This document shows positions 15,071 to 23,702 of a stretch of 64,000 nt of DNA, piece after piece. Made by a program: the position numbers and the translations under genes. This stretch comes from Candidatus Amunia macphersoniae (lineage in GTDB: Bacteria > Chloroflexota > Dormibacteria > Aeolococcales > Aeolococcaceae), in the NCBI GenBank assembly GCA_016464795.1, contig JAEKNN010000005.1:1-64000 (forward strand), in the 5' to 3' direction. Every line of letters begins with the position of its first letter. The stretch's first letter is position 1. The notes below the pieces were generated by a model. The model saw nothing but the letters and a program-made list of their open reading frames with translations, did not search any database and was not told the DNA's origin.

Positions 15071-16983
15071 TCCGCGAGCCCAGGGAAGGGAGCACCCGCG
15101 CCCCTCAGGGCGGGGTGGGTGTCGTCACGGTCGTAGTCGTAGGGAAGCCTCCAGTCGGTGGGGAGCGCCGTGAAGTTGTGGACCGGGATCGGGTGAGGCA
15201 GCCGCCACTCGTTGCCGAGAGACTCCCATGGGTTCGCCGAACGAGGCAACCGCGGCTTGACGATGGTGTCGTACACCAGCATCACCAGGAATGCCAGCAT
15301 CGAGGCACCGAGCACGAAGGAGAACAGCGATGCCGAGATGTTCAGGCCCTGCAGCGAGATGTCGTAGCTGACCACGCGGCGGGGCATGCCCAGGATGCCG
15401 ACAGCCAGCAGTGACAGGAAGGTGCCGTTGAAGCCGATGAACATCACCCAGAACTGGATCTTTCCGACCCGCTCGTTGAGCTCGTGGCCGGTGATTCGAG
15501 GGAGGTAGTAGGTGATCCCGCCGACCAGAGCGAAGACCTCAGCGCCCATGATCGTGTAATGGAAGTGTGCTTGCACGAAATAGCTGGCGTGCAATGAGAA
15601 ATCGGTGGGGACGTCGGAGAGGAACACGCCGGTGAAGCCGCCGATCAGGAAGTTGAACATGAAGCCCAGGACGAACAGCATCGGCACTGTGAACCGGGCT
15701 CGGCACCTCCACAGTGTCCCGATCGCCACCAGGAAGATGATGCTGGTGGGGATCGAGATCGCCTCGGTGGAGAACATGTAGAAGGGCCGCAGTGACGGCG
15801 CGATCCCGCTGACGAACAGATGGTGCTGCCACACGAAGAAGCTCAGCACACCGACGCCGATCATGCCACCGAGGGCCACCCGATATCCCCAGATCGGTTT
15901 GCGCGCGAATACCGGGAGCATCTCCAGGATGAGACCGAACGCGGGGATGATGAAGATGTACACCTCGGGATGGCCGAAGAACCAGAAGAGGTTCTCCCAG
16001 AGAAAGGGGCTGCCGCCGGCGGCGGGGACGAAGAAGGTGGCCCGACCGATGCGGTCGAGCATCTCCATCACCAGCACCACCAGCAACACAGGCGCGGCGA
16101 GAAGCCCGAGGAAGGAGGTGACGAACACACCCCACACCAGCACCGACAGCTGGGTCATCCGAAGGCCGGGGGCACGCTGGCTGATCACGGTGGCGATCAT
16201 GTTGAGCCCGGATAGGCAGATCGACAGTCCCACCAGGCCGAACGCCACCAGGTACGCGTCCATGCCGCGCACCGCCTCGTCGGCGAGAGGCGCGTAGCCC
16301 GTCCAGCCGGTGGGAAATCCTCCCACCAGGACACTGGAGATGAGGATCAGGGCGGCCGGAGGCAGCAGCCAGAAGGTCAGCGCCTCGAGCCGTGGAAAGG
16401 CCATCCCGCGTGAGCCGATCATGATCGGCACGAAGTAGTTGCCGAAGGGCCCGATGATCGCCGCCGAGGCCATGAAGATCATCAGCACCGAGTGCAGGCC
16501 GACGATCTCCAGGTAGGACTCGGCTGACGTGAACGAGGGCTGCGTCGCCATCAGCTCGGCGCGGATGAACATGGCTCCCAGGCCGCCCGCGAAGAGGAAG
16601 AAGAGGATCACCACCAGGTACTGGACGCCGATCACCTTGTGGTCCAGGTTGAGCCGGAAGTAGCGCCTCTTTCCACCGTCCTCTCCGTACAGGAAAGCCT
16701 CGTCGGCCTCTGTCGGTCGGGGACGTCCGAGCAGGCGTCCGATCGGGTACTGGAAGAAACCCATGCCGGCGAGAAAGCCGATCGCGCTGCCGATGTACGC
16801 GACGATCAGAGCGGCATTGGAGTTGTTGGAGTTGGCGTCCGCAGGAACCACACGGTCGCCGATCAGGGCACCGACCCAGAACCCGACAACGGCCCCGACG
16901 ATGCCGAGCACGATGCCCCACTGGACGACGGTGTGGGAGAGCCGGCGCCGCTGCGGCGCGGCCGTCATGGTTGCCATTGCCAT
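15067..16983 (-). CDS. ctaD: cytochrome c oxidase subunit I, with altered proton-channel residues
   Basis: 638 residues, about 13 membrane helices with an N-terminal extension of two. Metal sites are complete: H164 (low-spin heme), H338-x-E-x-Y342 in GHPEVYIF (CuB His, Glu and cross-linked Tyr), H387-H388 (CuB), H473 and H475 in AHFHY (hemes). MPRR, which binds heme propionates, is present. By comparison with the Paracoccus enzyme from memory, the D-channel entry Asp of GAPDMAFPR is Gly193 here (GSRGMAFPR), the K-channel Lys of PTGIK is Ile416 (PTSII), and the Asp of HDTYY is Ala466 (HASYF). It is thus an A-type-looking oxygen reductase without its usual channel acids. Second structural gene of the oxidase operon. 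Confidence 0.93.
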   Translation of the reverse strand: MAMATMTAAPQRRRLSHTVVQWGIVLGIVGAVVGFWVGALIGDRVVPADANSNNSNAALIVAYIGSAIGFLAGMGFFQYPIGRLLGRPRPTEADEAFLYGEDGGKRRYFRLNLDHKVIGVQYLVVILFFLFAGGLGAMFIRAELMATQPSFTSAESYLEIVGLHSVLMIFMASAAIIGPFGNYFVPIMIGSRGMAFPRLEALTFWLLPPAALILISSVLVGGFPTGWTGYAPLADEAVRGMDAYLVAFGLVGLSICLSGLNMIATVISQRAPGLRMTQLSVLVWGVFVTSFLGLLAAPVLLVVLVMEMLDRIGRATFFVPAAGGSPFLWENLFWFFGHPEVYIFIIPAFGLILEMLPVFARKPIWGYRVALGGMIGVGVLSFFVWQHHLFVSGIAPSLRPFYMFSTEAISIPTSIIFLVAIGTLWRCRARFTVPMLFVLGFMFNFLIGGFTGVFLSDVPTDFSLHASYFVQAHFHYTIMGAEVFALVGGITYYLPRITGHELNERVGKIQFWVMFIGFNGTFLSLLAVGILGMPRRVVSYDISLQGLNISASLFSFVLGASMLAFLVMLVYDTIVKPRLPRSANPWESLGNEWRLPHPIPVHNFTALPTDWRLPYDYDRDDTHPALRGAGAPFPGLAE

Positions 16984-17013
16984 ACCTCGTGACAGGCGGT
17001 CGTCAACATGCTG

Positions 17014-17868
17014 TTAGGTCCCGTATGCGGCAGGCAGCGGCACATACGTGTGGCTGTACGGCGGTAGGTACTGCATGACCGGCGCGTCGGCAGCCTGTTG
17101 CTGTTTCGCCCAGGTGGAAAAATCGCTGCCGCTGACGATCTGTGCGCTGTTGTCGTCCATCGACCCGTGCCACAGCCCGCACAGCTCCGAGCATTGGATG
17201 CGATACGTTCCCATCACGGCCACCCGGGTGCTGAAGACGTTGTCGTTGTTGGGCACCGCGTCTGCCTTGACGCCGATGGCGGGGAACCAGAACGAGTGGG
17301 TGACGTCCAGCGAGGTGATGTGGAAGGTCACCCGGGCGTCGGCGGGGAGCACCAGGTGAGCGCTCTCCATCCCGCCATAGGCGGGATAGCGGTAGGTGAA
17401 CTGCCATTGCTGGGCAATCACCTGGACCTCGATGTCGGTGTTGTCGGGAGAGGAGCCCACCGAGGTCCCGCTGGTGCCGCGGCCGGCGAGGCCGAGCGCG
17501 TCAGCGGCTTCCTCGTTGGTCAGGGTGAGCGTGCCGAAGACAGCCAGGAGCAGCACCGCGAAACCGATGACACCCACCCAGAGGCCGGCGAGACGAGGAT
17601 TGCCGCGAATCCTGTCGTGCGAGGCTGGTCGGGCGTTGGGATCGCGCCGGCCGATCAGCATCGAGCCCACGATGCCGGTGATCACGCCCGAGAAGATCGG
17701 CCACGCCAGGTACGTCAGCAGCCGCAGTGTGTTGGAGATGCTGGTTGCCGTGTCGGAGGCGTGAGCCGGTGGGAACGGCAGCACCGAGATGATGAAAAGG
17801 CCGACGAGCGAGGCGACGACCCAGATGACTCCGAGGGTGACCGCGAGACGTCGGTTGGCAGACATCAT
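17014..17868 (-). CDS. ctaC: cytochrome c oxidase subunit II with intact CuA site
   Basis: Starts at ATG 17868, which overlaps the stop of the cupredoxin gene (ATGA), with GAGG upstream; an earlier start 90 nt out is unlikely. 284 residues with three N-terminal membrane helices, then a periplasmic-side cupredoxin domain. CuA ligands are all visible: His in DVTHSFWFPAIGVKADAVPN, then CSELCGLWHGSM, which supplies both cysteines, the bridging Glu, His and Met. The aromatic approach segment AQQWQFTYRYP is present. No cytochrome c domain is fused. It accepts electrons from a soluble or membrane c-type cytochrome, or possibly from the neighbouring cupredoxin. Confidence 0.92.
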   Translation of the reverse strand: MMSANRRLAVTLGVIWVVASLVGLFIISVLPFPPAHASDTATSISNTLRLLTYLAWPIFSGVITGIVGSMLIGRRDPNARPASHDRIRGNPRLAGLWVGVIGFAVLLLAVFGTLTLTNEEAADALGLAGRGTSGTSVGSSPDNTDIEVQVIAQQWQFTYRYPAYGGMESAHLVLPADARVTFHITSLDVTHSFWFPAIGVKADAVPNNDNVFSTRVAVMGTYRIQCSELCGLWHGSMDDNSAQIVSGSDFSTWAKQQQAADAPVMQYLPPYSHTYVPLPAAYGT

Positions 17869-18476
17869 CCGACCTCGATCTGGCCGTCCATGTACCCAAG
17901 GGTCTGCATCGGACCACCGTTTCCGTACAGGGTGCCTGCACCGCAGGGCACGAAGCACTGCCAGTGGAAGATGCCCGATGCCGGGACCTTGAAGCTGAAC
18001 ACGACGATGTTGTCAGTGTTCTTCGGGTTGGTGGCGTCGATGCCCGGCAGCGGCACACTGACGCCGAGATCGGGCACCGAGAAGGTGTGCGCGGCGAGGG
18101 TCGGATCGATGGCGTTCATGGTCTTGCCGTTGACAGTCATCGACTCGCCGACGGTGCCGCGCACCAGCCCGAGGTACGGATTGCGCAGCCCGGTCGGGGT
18201 ATCCTGCTGGTCGACGGTCATGCGGATGGTCGCGTTCGGCGGAACCTTGAAGAAGGTGGTGGGCAGGTATCCGACCCAGTTGGGATGGTCCCCGAAACCC
18301 ACCGCGGCGACGGTGTTCACCTTGATGTCCACCACCGGGCTGCCGTTGTTGCTCTCGCTCGATGAGGCTGCGACGCTGGCGGCCGGAGACGAGTGTAGGT
18401 AGTTCACAGCGAACTCGGCGATGAGCACCCCGGCGGCGAGGAAGGCGAGCACCGTCAGCGCGCCCCTGCGGTTCAT
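17865..18476 (-). CDS. membrane-anchored CuA-like cupredoxin
   Basis: Starts at ATG 18476 (MNRRGALTVLAFLAAG), an N-terminal membrane anchor of 203 residues total length. The domain mirrors that of CoxII: AHTFSVPDLGVSVPLPG parallels the first CuA His loop, and FHWQCFVPCGAG keeps the C-x3-C pair, with Met further on. The second CuA His is not at its usual place: the segment reads CGAGTLYGNGGPM instead of CGLWHGSM. It may bind copper as a donor to, or assembly chaperone for, the true CuA subunit, or act as an electron carrier like sulfocyanin. Sits between Sco and CoxII in the operon and is translationally coupled to CoxII. Confidence 0.65.
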   Translation of the reverse strand: MNRRGALTVLAFLAAGVLIAEFAVNYLHSSPAASVAASSSESNNGSPVVDIKVNTVAAVGFGDHPNWVGYLPTTFFKVPPNATIRMTVDQQDTPTGLRNPYLGLVRGTVGESMTVNGKTMNAIDPTLAAHTFSVPDLGVSVPLPGIDATNPKNTDNIVVFSFKVPASGIFHWQCFVPCGAGTLYGNGGPMQTLGYMDGQIEVG

Positions 18477-18480
18477 GAGG

Positions 18481-19077
18481 TCACCTCTGTGAGTGAGTGG
18501 TGATGACGGATGCGACCTCCCCAACGGGGAGAGGCGCGTTGTAGCCGGCGACCAGGCCGCCCTTGGGATCGACGATGTACACGACGGTGTCATGGCCCAC
18601 GTCGGTTGCCGATGGAACCACCGCCACGTGGTATCTCGCCCACACGGCTTGGAGCTCTGATTGGTTGCCCAGCAGCCAGTGCCAGCCAGGGCTCCACGAG
18701 ACGTGGGAGACGAACGAGCTGACGTCTGCCGCGGTGCGGCCAGGGGCCACGCTGACCACCAGCAGCACCGGCCTGACGGCTGCAGGGAGCGCCGATTCCA
18801 CCAGGCCCAGCTCCTTGCCGACGATCGGACACAGGTTGGTGCACTGCGGGTCCATGAAGGTCACCAGAACAACCTGTCCGCGCAGGGCGGACAACGAGAC
18901 CGTCTGCCCCGCCTGGTCACGAAGGCTGAAGCCTGGTGCGGGTTGCTCCGCTCTCGAGACGGCGGACGGCAGGTACTGCGCGGTCGGGCTCGCTGCCACG
19001 GCAGCGGTGTGGGTGAGCAGCCGGCTGACCGTCAGCGTGCCTGCGAGCCCCACCAGCAACGCGAGCACCCCAACCAC
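18481..19077 (-). CDS. Sco1/SenC copper chaperone
   Basis: 198 residues from GTG 19077. An N-terminal hydrophobic segment (VGVLALLVGLAGTLTV) anchors a thioredoxin-like domain with MDPQCTNLCPIVG, the C-x3-C copper site, and VGHDTVVYIVDPKG, which supplies the conserved His. Sco delivers copper to CuA of subunit II. First gene of the oxidase operon (Sco, cupredoxin, II, I, III, CtaG, TlpA). The upstream region shared with a divergent ABC transporter carries three 11-bp direct repeats that could be the operator. Confidence 0.88.
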   Translation of the reverse strand: MVGVLALLVGLAGTLTVSRLLTHTAAVAASPTAQYLPSAVSRAEQPAPGFSLRDQAGQTVSLSALRGQVVLVTFMDPQCTNLCPIVGKELGLVESALPAAVRPVLLVVSVAPGRTAADVSSFVSHVSWSPGWHWLLGNQSELQAVWARYHVAVVPSATDVGHDTVVYIVDPKGGLVAGYNAPLPVGEVASVITTHSQR

Positions 19078-19149
19078 GAGGGTTGGAAGCGTGGACTTTT
19101 TGGGGTCCTCAACCGCCCTGCCGCGTCGTTGGATTACCCGCCCCCCGGC

Positions 19150-19182
19150 TGTGTGAACGCTGTGTGAACGCGCAGTGAATTT
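19150..19182. promoter_or_regulatory. three 11-bp direct repeats, PHO-box-like operator
   Basis: TGTGTGAACGC occurs twice head to tail (19150-19160 and 19161-19171) and is followed by GCAGTGAATTT (19172-19182). GTGAA recurs at exactly 11-bp spacing three times; on the other strand this reads TTCAC, as in the GTTCACC units of actinobacterial PhoP boxes. OmpR/PhoB-family regulators bind such 11-bp-phased repeats as tandem dimers. It lies in the 218-nt divergent region between the oxidase operon and the ABC exporter and could control either. Confidence 0.55.
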
Positions 19183-19295
19183 GGCACCAAGTGTCGATTG
19201 TCGTCAAGGGGTTGCCAGTTGCGGCACGAACTGCTAGTGAAGTGCCGCACTCCACCAGCGCCACTCTGCCGCCCCGTGGTTAGAGTCGCCAAACC

Positions 19296-20255
19296 ATGGG
19301 AGATCAAGCTGGCCGCATCGTCGTCGCCAACGTCACCAAGACGTTCGGCACCGTGCGCGCCGTCCAAGACCTCAGCTTCACCGTCGAGCCGGGCCGCGTC
19401 ACCGGTTTTCTCGGTCCCAACGGCGCGGGAAAGACCACCACCATGCGGGTGGTGCTCGGCCTCGCCGAGCCGACGTCTGGCTCGGCGACGGTCGCCGGCG
19501 TGCCCTACGCGCAGCTGCCCCACCCTGGACGCACGGTGGGAGCGGTGCTCGAGTCGACGAGCTTCCACCCCGCCCGCTCGGCGCGCGATCACCTGCGTAT
19601 CTACGCCGCCGCGGCGGGGGTGACCGACCGGCGCGCCGACGAGGTGCTGGCGATGGTGGGGCTGACGCCGGTGGCCGGCCAGCCTGTCAAGGGATTCTCG
19701 CTGGGGATGCGCCAGCGGCTGGCGCTGGCCACAGCGATGCTCGGCGACCCTGCGGTTCTGATCCTCGACGAGCCTGCCAACGGTCTGGACCCCGAGGGGA
19801 TCGTGTGGTTGCGCGGCTTCCTGCGCCACCTCGCGCACACCGATGGACGCACGGTCCTGGTGTCCAGCCACGTCCTCTCCGAGGTGGAGCAGACAGTGGA
19901 CAGCGTGGTGATCATTGCCCACGGGCACTTGGTGCACGAGGGGACGCTCGACGAGCTTCGCGGGGAGAGGGCTGTCGGCGTGGTTGTGCAGACACCGACG
20001 CCGGAGACGCTGGTCGAACCGCTGCGCAGCCTTGGCGCGACGGTGACCCGTGCCGGCGAGCACGGCCTGCAGGTGACCGGCGCCAGCGCGGCGACCGTGG
20101 GCCACGCCGCCTGGGAGGCGGGTGTCGAGCTGCACGGCCTCCGCGAGGAGGCATCCAGCCTCGAGCAGGTCTTCATCGAGATGACCGAGGACGTGCCCGC
20201 GCCCGTCGGGGACGCCGCGCCGTCCGCTCAGCCAGCGCCGGGGACGACGGCGTGA
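19296..20255 (+). CDS. ABC exporter ATP-binding protein (DrrA/CcmA type)
   Basis: 319 residues. Walker A GPNGAGKTTTM, signature FSLGMRQRLALA, Walker B AVLILDEPANGLDPEG and the H-loop SSHVLSEVE are all present. The C-terminal extension (residues about 225-319) is typical of the ABC-2 exporter ATPases that work with one multi-spanning permease. TAGAGT at 19281-19286 lies 9 nt before the ATG, so the leader is very short. The stop overlaps the GTG of the permease (GTGA). Substrate unknown; relatives export antibiotics, lipids or polymers. Confidence 0.88.
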   Translation: MGDQAGRIVVANVTKTFGTVRAVQDLSFTVEPGRVTGFLGPNGAGKTTTMRVVLGLAEPTSGSATVAGVPYAQLPHPGRTVGAVLESTSFHPARSARDHLRIYAAAAGVTDRRADEVLAMVGLTPVAGQPVKGFSLGMRQRLALATAMLGDPAVLILDEPANGLDPEGIVWLRGFLRHLAHTDGRTVLVSSHVLSEVEQTVDSVVIIAHGHLVHEGTLDELRGERAVGVVVQTPTPETLVEPLRSLGATVTRAGEHGLQVTGASAATVGHAAWEAGVELHGLREEASSLEQVFIEMTEDVPAPVGDAAPSAQPAPGTTA

Positions 20256-21013
20256 GCGGCCTGCTGCGGTCCGAGGCACGCAAGGTGACCACCACCAAGC
20301 TGTGGTGGGGAATGCTGCTGGGCTCGATCGCATTCGCCGCCCTCGGGGTGGTCAGCCAGATCGCCACCAACGGCCTCAAGAACAACCCGGCCTTGCCGCT
20401 CAACGACCCGGTGACGCAGCGGGCGATCTTCTCCTCGGCGGTGAGCGGATATCTCTTCTCAGTGGTGGTTGGGATCATCCTGATCACCACGGAGTTCCGC
20501 CACTTCACCTCGCGACCCACCTTTCTGCTCGAACCGCGCCGTGGCCGCGTGATCGCAGCCAAGCTGCTGGTCGCATCCGCTGTCGGGTTGCTCTATGGCT
20601 TCGCCGACGTCGCGGTGTCGGTCGCCATCACCGTGCCCTGGCTCTCGGCCAAGGGGGTCAGCGTCGGTTGGCTGAGCAATGGGCTCGTCATCGTCATGGT
20701 GGGCGCGCTCTTCGTCATCGCCATCTTCGCTGTGGTGGGGGTGGGGGTCGGGGTGCTGATGCGCAGCCAGGTGGCCGCGGTGATCGCCACCCTCGCCTAC
20801 CTGTTCGTCGTCGAACCGCTGATCTCGGTGATCCCGGTGATCAAGGAGGCCTATCGCTATCTCCCCGGTGCGGCAGGGGGTGCGCTCACCGGCGTCTCCA
20901 GGAACCAGGTGACGCTCCTGAGCAACTGGCAGGGAGGCCTGATGCTGCTGGGGTGGGGGCTCCTGTTCGCGTTCCTGGGCTGGCTGTTGACAGTCCGGCG
21001 CGACATCGCCTGA
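20252..21013 (+). CDS. ABC-2 type exporter permease
   Basis: Starts at GTG 20252 (VSGLLRSEARKVTTTKLWW) and has 253 residues with about six membrane helices, e.g. GMLLGSIAFAALGVV, YLFSVVVGIILITTE, GALFVIAIFAVVGVGVGVL and MLLGWGLLFAFLGW. EFRHFTSRPTFLLEPRR is the usual cytoplasmic coupling region of this permease class (T..L..P.R). Translationally coupled to the ATPase gene before it. Together they form a complete exporter. Confidence 0.82.
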   Translation: MSGLLRSEARKVTTTKLWWGMLLGSIAFAALGVVSQIATNGLKNNPALPLNDPVTQRAIFSSAVSGYLFSVVVGIILITTEFRHFTSRPTFLLEPRRGRVIAAKLLVASAVGLLYGFADVAVSVAITVPWLSAKGVSVGWLSNGLVIVMVGALFVIAIFAVVGVGVGVLMRSQVAAVIATLAYLFVVEPLISVIPVIKEAYRYLPGAAGGALTGVSRNQVTLLSNWQGGLMLLGWGLLFAFLGWLLTVRRDIA

Positions 21014-21056
21014 CAGCGGTCATCGCCTGACAGCGGTCCCCCCGCGGGCCCATCCG

Positions 21057-23075
21057 CTACAGCAAGCCGGGTCGTTGCCAGGGCTGCCCGCGCACATGCT
21101 CGTCGAGGAACGCGAACACCGTCTCGTACCAGAGGCGCGCGTTCTGAGGCTTCAACACCCAGTGGTTCTCATCGGGGAAGACCAGCATCCGCGACGGGAT
21201 GCCGCGAGTCTGCAGCTCCATCCACAGCGCGTGCGCGTTGTCGAGCGGGACGCGCTGGTCGCGCGCTCCGTGGATCACCAGCATCGGCGTCGCCAGCGAG
21301 TCCGACCGGGAGTGTGGTGACTGGCGGTGCCAGCTGTCGCGGTTGTGCAGCGGGTCGCCAAACTCTCTGTCCATGTAGAAGCCGGCGTCACTGGCGTCGC
21401 GCTCCATGGTCATGTTCCACACGCTGGCGTGGGTGACGATGGCCTTGAACCTGTCGGTGGTCACCGCCATCCAGTTGGACATGTAGCCGCCGTATGAGCC
21501 CCCCATGGCGGCGACCCGTTCGCCGTCGATGTCAGGGCGCGCCGTCGCGGCGTCCACGGTGGCGTGGATGTCGGCCGCGGGCAGCGTCGCCCAGTCGTCC
21601 CAGGCGCGCGCGATGTGGTCGTGGCCGTACCCGGTGCTGAGCCGCGGGTTGGGGAGCAGCACCGCCCAGCCACGCGCGGCCAGCAGCGCTGCATTCCAGC
21701 GCCAGTGCCAGCCAGCCCATGAGGAGATCGGGCCCCCGTGGATGAACACCACCAGTGGCAGCGGCTCGGTGGCCGCCTCCTGCGGCAGCACCAGCCAGCC
21801 GTGCAGCTCCGATCCGTCAGCAGCCGTGGTGGAGATCTCCTCGACCCGGCTGGGCAGCGGCTCCCATGTCATCGGGCTGCTCACCACTCGCGGTTCCTGA
21901 TCGGCGCGGGTGATGTCCAGAGCCACCGGCACCGGCGGTTCGTTGAGGTGCGAGCGGATCGCGTACAGCGCGGTGCCGTCGGGCGCGATCGTCAGGTTGC
22001 TGTACGCCCCCGCTGAGGTCAGGCGGGTGACGGTTCCGTCGAGGGCGACCAGGAAGACGGGGGTCTGTCCCCGCTCGTCGGCGGTGACCACCAGGGCGCT
22101 GCCGTCGTTGGTCCAGCGCAGCTCCTGAGCCTGTGCGTCCCAGTGCTCTGCCAGCGGTTTGGTGGCGCCGGTGGGGGCGTCGACCAGCGACAGGTGGAAC
22201 CGCGGGGCCACGCCTGGCTCGCCGAGGTCGGTGCTGGCCACAGCGATCGTGGAGCCGTCGGGCGACCAGTCCATGACGCTGTGGTCGACGGCGGCGTTGA
22301 TGACCACACGCAGCAGAGGGCTCTTGCCGGTCTCCACCACCGCCAGGTCGGCCTTGAAGCGGCCCGCGGGATGCACCGCCGCCCCGAAGGCCACGTTCCC
22401 GCCGTCCGGTGAGAGCGCGAAGTGCATGTCCTCGAACCACCCCGCCCAGGGCGGGGAGGGGGTGAGGTCACGTGGAGTCGGGGGCTCACCGCCGGGCGCA
22501 GACAGGTCGAGCGCGTAGAGGTGGGGCTGGCGGGGGCCGATGTCGTGATCCCACCAGCGGTCCGGGTAGTGCTCCACCAGCCTCGCCTCCACGCCGGCGT
22601 CCTTGCGGGCCTTCTCGCGGGCGCCGTCCTCCTCGAAGGTCGCCGCCCCAGGATGGACGGCCGCGCTGACCACCACGGTGGAGGATCGCGCCGCCGTGAG
22701 CACCGCCCCGAGCCCGGCCGGGGGCGCCAGCACCCGCATCGGTTCACCGCCGCCGGCAGGGAGCACGTAGAGCACGTCGGCGTCGGGGGTGCCGTTGTCC
22801 GCGCTCTCCGGGTCAGGTCGCGACGAGGTGAAGAGCAGGGACCCATCGGGCAGGTAGCCGCGCGCGGTCTCGCCCTTGGCCGACCGGGTCAGCCGCCGCG
22901 GTGGGTCATCGCCGGCGGTGCCGACCTCCCAGATCGAGGCGGCGAATCGCTTGCCGTCCGCCGCCACCGTCTGAACGGTGAGGGCGAGCCGGGAGCCATC
23001 GGGGCTGAGGTGCAGGCTGAGCAGGCGTGGCAGGGCCAGGAAAGCGTCGAGGTCGAAGCGGGGGAGTGCCACCAT
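21057..23075 (-). CDS. S9-family (prolyl oligopeptidase / acylaminoacyl-peptidase-like) serine peptidase
   Basis: The preferred start is ATG 23075, preceded by TACGGT 5 nt upstream; a TTG six bases earlier is possible. 672 residues: an N-terminal beta-propeller (TRSAKGETARGYLPDGSLL, LSPDGGNVAFGAAV, WSPDGSTIAVAS) and a C-terminal alpha/beta-hydrolase. The triad is S527 in GGSYGGYM, D606 in GARDQRVPLD and H638 in FPDENHWV. Such enzymes trim short peptides or N-acylated residues inside the cell; no signal peptide is present. Monocistronic, divergent from the HIT-protein gene. Confidence 0.88.
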   Translation of the reverse strand: MVALPRFDLDAFLALPRLLSLHLSPDGSRLALTVQTVAADGKRFAASIWEVGTAGDDPPRRLTRSAKGETARGYLPDGSLLFTSSRPDPESADNGTPDADVLYVLPAGGGEPMRVLAPPAGLGAVLTAARSSTVVVSAAVHPGAATFEEDGAREKARKDAGVEARLVEHYPDRWWDHDIGPRQPHLYALDLSAPGGEPPTPRDLTPSPPWAGWFEDMHFALSPDGGNVAFGAAVHPAGRFKADLAVVETGKSPLLRVVINAAVDHSVMDWSPDGSTIAVASTDLGEPGVAPRFHLSLVDAPTGATKPLAEHWDAQAQELRWTNDGSALVVTADERGQTPVFLVALDGTVTRLTSAGAYSNLTIAPDGTALYAIRSHLNEPPVPVALDITRADQEPRVVSSPMTWEPLPSRVEEISTTAADGSELHGWLVLPQEAATEPLPLVVFIHGGPISSWAGWHWRWNAALLAARGWAVLLPNPRLSTGYGHDHIARAWDDWATLPAADIHATVDAATARPDIDGERVAAMGGSYGGYMSNWMAVTTDRFKAIVTHASVWNMTMERDASDAGFYMDREFGDPLHNRDSWHRQSPHSRSDSLATPMLVIHGARDQRVPLDNAHALWMELQTRGIPSRMLVFPDENHWVLKPQNARLWYETVFAFLDEHVRGQPWQRPGLL

Positions 23076-23080
23076 CGCCA

Positions 23081-23086
23081 ACCGTA
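23081..23086 (-). promoter_or_regulatory. -10 box (TACGGT) of a leaderless promoter
   Basis: TACGGT on the minus strand ends 5 nt before ATG 23075 of the S9 peptidase gene, favouring that start. Confidence 0.4.
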
Positions 23087-23155
23087 CCCGACCCTTGCGC
23101 GGCGCTGCGTCAATTCAACACCGGCGGGGGCGCGCACCGTGCGACCATCGCTGTC

Positions 23156-23677
23156 GTGGACAGGTTGTGGGCGCCGTGGAGGAGCACATACGTGACTGAC
23201 GCGGGCTCGGCGAGCGGCTGCTTCTTCTGCGCGGCCGTGGCCGGTGCTGACGAGCCTTTGCTGGTGGCCGGCGACCCTGCGACGATCACCGTCCTCAACA
23301 GGTTCCCCTACAACAGCGGGCACCTCATGGTCGCCCCCCGCGCGCATCTGTCCGACCTGCTCGCCGCCGGCGACGACGGCGCCGCCGCGCTCATGGTCGC
23401 CGCCCGGCGCGCGATGCGAGCCCTGGAGTCGGCGATGCACCCGGCCGGTTTCAACCTCGGCGTCAACCACGGGGATGCGGCCGGCGCCAGCATCGATCAC
23501 CTCCACCTGCACGTGGTGCCGCGATGGGGCGGCGACACCAACTTCATGCCCGTGCTGGGCGCCACCAAGGTGCTCCCCGAGCTCCTCGAGGAGACGGCTG
23601 CGCGGCTGCGTCACGCCTTCGCCGAACTCGCCGACGTGCCCGAGCCGGCGGAGCTGCCCCCTGCCCAGCGGCTCTAG
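23156..23677 (+). CDS. HIT-family AP4A phosphorylase/hydrolase-like protein
   Basis: GTG 23156 opens with VDRLWAPWRSTYV, the conserved N-terminus of actinobacterial AP4A phosphorylases (Rv2613c type), so this start is preferred over upstream ones. 173 residues. CFFC near the start is half of a zinc site, NRFPYNSGHLMVAPRAH is the nucleotide pocket and HLHLHVVPRW is the histidine triad. It degrades dinucleoside polyphosphates. Transcribed divergently from the S9 peptidase gene. Confidence 0.88.
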   Translation: MDRLWAPWRSTYVTDAGSASGCFFCAAVAGADEPLLVAGDPATITVLNRFPYNSGHLMVAPRAHLSDLLAAGDDGAAALMVAARRAMRALESAMHPAGFNLGVNHGDAAGASIDHLHLHVVPRWGGDTNFMPVLGATKVLPELLEETAARLRHAFAELADVPEPAELPPAQRL

Positions 23678-23702
23678 GCGGCGGCTCTAGTAGGGCGCAA
23701 CT

